DNA of 21,388 nucleotides, taken from IMG/VR virus record IMGVR_UViG_3300012013_000224, positions 1 to 21,388 of that record; one strand, given 5' to 3'. Made by a program: the position numbers and the translations under genes. Every line of letters starts with the position of its first letter. The stretch's first letter is position 1. This document shows, in pieces, positions 18,817-21,388 of the stretch. The stretch is from a virus. The notes below the pieces were generated by a model. The model was not told the DNA's origin. It ran no database searches and saw only the letters and a program-made list of their open reading frames with translations.

Positions 18817-20532
18817 CTACGTTATTAAGAGCGAGCCAGTTGCGCGGTGTTGTTCTCTGCTACAAATCCTGAACGCCATAACGGATGCTACAACCGGGTC
18901 GATTTTAGCATTGTTTTTCTGTTCAGACGATGTTTTTTTATCAAACATCCAGCGATCTGCATTGTCCCTAACAATAATAGCGTTAGATGCTGCCCAACGT
19001 AACAGTTCTTTATCATCAAAGCGAAGCCTGCCGTCCTTCATTGCCTGAATAAAATCGCGGATCGGCTCATTAAAGCTTGTTGAGTTCTGAGCCATGCGAG
19101 CTGCCTCGATTCCTTCTTGCTCGAGGTTTTCGCACAATTGCTGCCCATTGTAAGGATCGTATGCCACGCGACGGATGCCAAGTTCCTGACAATCCTCTAT
19201 CAGCTTGTTTTGCAACTCAGCAATTGGATACTTGTGTACTTCAAGCTTCCCTTGGTATATCCATTGCGCAAAAGGATTTCTAGATAGATCTCGCCTACAA
19301 TCCTCAGCGATAAAACACCTGACCTTCAATTCATATCGATAGATTGGTGTTCCGTCGTCCTGTTCGCCAATTGGGAACCGTGCGCACAGTCCGTATGCTG
19401 CTAAGTCGTCTCTCGATCCTAAGTCGCATCCAGCTCCAACTGCGTCAGCTTTCGACCAGTCCGAAAGTTCGCCATGGCATTTGTCGAAGTCTGCCAAGTC
19501 AAATGCTTTTTCCGTCGACGACACAACGCGATTCCCATGGTATCGCATGAATCGGTTTCGTCCGATAGCAGTATGTTTGTCCTCGTTCCATCGCTGGCGC
19601 AAGTAATCCATCGAGCATGATACGCCAATGTTGGGATTTGCTTTGTACCAAAGCTTTTCCTCGGATGGATCGTCTTCGACATCAAGTTCGTAACAGATCG
19701 CAAACAGTGACTCGTCTTTGTAGTTCCTGTCCAATACTTGGCAAGCGTAGTCGTAGTTCTCGAGCCACAGATACGAATCATCCGCGCCAGCGGTGGTAAC
19801 GATAATTTGCAATGGCTGAGTTCGTGCAGCAGAACCAGTTACCATCGTGTCATAAAATTTGCGGTGATGGTGACCCCAACTGTGTAGCTCATCCATGATG
19901 GTGACGTAGGGGGACATGCCGTCCAGGGGACGATCTGACGATACTTTTTTAATATAAGTTCCGCTGTGATTAAAAGTAATTGTTTCGTGTTTGACACCAG
20001 ACATGCCTTTTAGTGCGTTCGACTGCGCTCGCATTCTTTCAGCTTCGCCGTAAACCACAGCTGCTTGCTCCTTCTTTGTGGCAGCAAGAAGGATTTGACC
20101 AACTGCTTCAGGCTTTCCGGTCGCTGGATCAATGTCGCCAGATGCAAGAAATAGGCACAATCCGGCAGCAACGCTAGACTTTCCGTTCTTTCGTCCCATA
20201 GACCAATAAATCTTTCGGAACCGGCGAGAGTTGTCCGATGCTCGCTTCCAGCCAAATATGTTCCATATACAAAACGCTTGCCACGGCTCGAGTTCAAACG
20301 GCCGACCGGCAAATTCTCCGATGGAGTGCTTTAGAACGCACGGAAAGAATTCGCAAACAAGGGTAGCCCATTTTCGATCAAAGTAGTACGGAAACTCGTC
20401 GGTGTTTTGGCGCGCAAGATCATCGAGGTAACGCTGTGCTGCTTGCGTCACTCGCTTGCATGCGATGATGTCGCCAGAAATTACTCCAGCTACATATCCA
20501 TCGATCTTTGCCGAAATACCACTAGTTATCAC
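18817..20532 (-). CDS. Terminase large subunit
   Basis: The 571-aa protein carries the packaging ATPase and nuclease: the adenine-binding LEPWQAF (Q85), Walker A GRKNGKS (113-119), Walker B VTIMDELHSW (D214, E215), coupling motif IIVTTAGADD, and the nuclease acidic positions GCDLGSRDDLAAYG (first Asp), RVAYDPYNG (second) and NNAKIDPVVASVMA (third). This is the Terminase_1 / HK97-like type. The start is GTG 20532 with GAGG 10 nt upstream, inside the last codons of the small subunit. It is followed directly by the portal gene, whose ribosome site overlaps its stop. Confidence 0.95.
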   Translation of the reverse strand: MITSGISAKIDGYVAGVISGDIIACKRVTQAAQRYLDDLARQNTDEFPYYFDRKWATLVCEFFPCVLKHSIGEFAGRPFELEPWQAFCIWNIFGWKRASDNSRRFRKIYWSMGRKNGKSSVAAGLCLFLASGDIDPATGKPEAVGQILLAATKKEQAAVVYGEAERMRAQSNALKGMSGVKHETITFNHSGTYIKKVSSDRPLDGMSPYVTIMDELHSWGHHHRKFYDTMVTGSAARTQPLQIIVTTAGADDSYLWLENYDYACQVLDRNYKDESLFAICYELDVEDDPSEEKLWYKANPNIGVSCSMDYLRQRWNEDKHTAIGRNRFMRYHGNRVVSSTEKAFDLADFDKCHGELSDWSKADAVGAGCDLGSRDDLAAYGLCARFPIGEQDDGTPIYRYELKVRCFIAEDCRRDLSRNPFAQWIYQGKLEVHKYPIAELQNKLIEDCQELGIRRVAYDPYNGQQLCENLEQEGIEAARMAQNSTSFNEPIRDFIQAMKDGRLRFDDKELLRWAASNAIIVRDNADRWMFDKKTSSEQKNNAKIDPVVASVMAFRICSREQHRATGSLLIT

Positions 20533-21007
20533 TGTTCATCGCCCTCTTCATCCATTGCTGGAATTCGTCTTCCTCTTCCTTTTGCGGAGCGTGCAATCTT
20601 GTCCTGGCACTAGGAGTCAAGCCTAGTTCAGACTGACGCTTCAGCAATCGATCAGCATACTTGTGAATCTGATTTGCTGCCGGTGAGACAATCGCCTTAC
20701 CTTTGTCGTCGTAAGATGCGACGTTGCCTTCTTTGCAGGTTTCCCACAACCAGCAAAACTGCGACCAGTCCAAGCAGTAGCATGTCAAGATGTCTAGTTC
20801 TGCCTTAGTCAAGACTCGCATATCGTCGAGGTTCTTACAAACTCGGTCCCAGCACTCTGCTGCCTTTTGATCAAGCTTTACAATCTCAGGCATGTCAGGC
20901 CACCCTGGTGATGGCTTAGGTTCGTTTTTGTTCCTTCGCTGTGGGTTCTTAGCGTAGGCACCAGATTGTTCATGCACTGCCGATGCAAGCGGTTTACGTC
21001 CTGTCAT
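20522..21007 (-). CDS. Terminase small subunit, P27 family
   Basis: The 161-aa chain fits the P27-type small terminase: KPSPGWPDMPEIVKLDQKAA with a conserved W-x-R (AAECWDRVCKNLDDMRVLTK), ELDILTCYCLDWSQF helix, a variable beta turn (YDDKGKAIVSPAANQIHKYA) and SELGLTPSARTRLH, the typical C-terminal motif. The protein recognises the packaging site and loads the large subunit. GAGG with a 6-nt spacer lies inside the end of the HNH gene, which it overlaps by 14 bp. Confidence 0.9.
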   Translation of the reverse strand: MTGRKPLASAVHEQSGAYAKNPQRRNKNEPKPSPGWPDMPEIVKLDQKAAECWDRVCKNLDDMRVLTKAELDILTCYCLDWSQFCWLWETCKEGNVASYDDKGKAIVSPAANQIHKYADRLLKRQSELGLTPSARTRLHAPQKEEEDEFQQWMKRAMNSDN

Positions 21008-21356
21008 TTATAACCTCGTTGTAATTAGCTAGACTCCATTGCTTCACATTGTAACCGATGGTCGTGTTGCCTTCGATTTCCTGGTGACAGTCCCTGCAAA
21101 GCGCGAGCCAGTTGTTTGAATCCATTTTCATATCGCGATTATCTACGATCTTCACGATGTGATGCATATCCCGCGAAGGATTTGCAGACATCACGCCGAA
21201 TCGCATCATGCAGCACTCGCAAAGCGGATGCTCTGCTCTGTAGCGTTCTGACGCTTTCCTGTGTTCGTTTGTATAGAAGTTCTCGAACCGCTTGCTAGGC
21301 TTGTAGCACCTGGGGCATTTGTCTTGAACCACTTCACCGCATCTGCATAGCTTCAT
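20994..21356 (-). CDS. HNH endonuclease beside terminase
   Basis: The 120-aa protein has zinc-binding Cys pairs (C46, C49; C87, C90) and the HNH core: RDMHHIV (H65/H66), SNNWLALC (N82) and CRDCH (H91). An N-terminal CRCGE...CPRC cluster (C4, C6, C14, C17) forms a second likely zinc site. In HK97-like phages an HNH protein encoded next to the terminase stimulates cos-end cleavage during packaging, so a cos site probably lies close upstream, outside the window. Its ATG overlaps the stop of an upstream frame (ATGA). Confidence 0.92.
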   Translation of the reverse strand: MKLCRCGEVVQDKCPRCYKPSKRFENFYTNEHRKASERYRAEHPLCECCMMRFGVMSANPSRDMHHIVKIVDNRDMKMDSNNWLALCRDCHQEIEGNTTIGYNVKQWSLANYNEVINDRT

Positions 21357-21388
21357 GCTACACGCTCGCTGCGTTCTGCACGGTCATC
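21353..21388 (-). CDS. 3' end of an upstream gene (partial)
   Basis: The frame entering the window reads DDRAERSERVA and stops with a TGA that overlaps the HNH ATG by ATGA, the junction used many times elsewhere in this window. Only 11 codons are visible, so nothing can be said of function; the other two frames are not excluded. Confidence 0.35.
   Translation of the reverse strand, partial: DDRAERSERVA

Noticed and set aside
1-21388. tRNA genes, integrase, attachment sites, insertion sequences
   Set aside because: I saw no cloverleaf with a T-loop motif, no integrase or transposase motifs, and no long terminal repeats. The compact gene tiling leaves little room for them.

Overview
The window is a stretch of a tailed-phage genome, or of a prophage, with a siphovirus-type, HK97/lambda-like morphogenesis module. 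Every gene I can support lies on the minus strand, so the biological order runs from high to low coordinates. No integrase, repressor, holin, endolysin, tRNA or CRISPR array is visible, so lysogeny and lysis functions are absent or lie outside the window. Shine-Dalgarno sequences of the GGAGG/AGGA type are common, TGA is used as stop, and several starts are GTG or TTG. The host is therefore a bacterium with ordinary initiation signals and the standard code. The host phylum cannot be fixed from sequence alone; a cysteine-rich structural protein and an HNxVN-domain protein vaguely recall phages of aquatic Planctomycetes, but that is an impression only.

Layout in transcription order. Packaging: end of an unknown gene, HNH endonuclease, P27-type small terminase, large terminase (21388-18817). 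Head: HK97-type portal, ClpP-like prohead protease, major capsid protein (18807-15094), followed by a tandem hairpin plus intrinsic terminator that probably sets capsid mRNA above the downstream genes. Next come a small beta-rich protein and a GT-A-fold glycosyltransferase, then the connector series (gp6-like adaptor, head-closure protein, HK97 gp10-like protein, small beta-rich protein, DUF3168 tail terminator). Tail: tail tube protein, an unknown 100-aa protein, the gpG/gpGT chaperone pair made by a -1 frameshift (A AAA AAC slip site plus stem-loop), a 717-aa tape measure protein, and two unknown tail-tip-position proteins.

Between tail and replication genes sits the most unusual cassette (6866-3465): a 410-aa protein with 33 cysteines; a protein joining an Erv/Alr-like CxC...HNAVN helical domain to a glycosyltransferase domain; a calcineurin-like metallophosphoesterase; and a minimal SprT-like zinc metalloprotease. 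The four genes are abutting or overlapping and so probably co-translated. A Cys-rich structural protein made next to a thiol-oxidase-like domain invites the hypothesis of a phage-encoded disulfide or sugar modification system.

A 178-bp intergenic region (3287-3464) then carries three direct repeats at exactly 11-bp spacing, a plausible promoter and a 21-bp dyad. It looks like the control region of the early operon below it. That operon holds several small unknown genes and a recombination set: RusA Holliday-junction resolvase, AAA_24/Sak4-like ATPase and a DUF669 protein that runs off the window edge. RusA and the ATPase overlap by 140 bp, and a 25-nt imperfect tandem repeat at the junction may explain the overlap.
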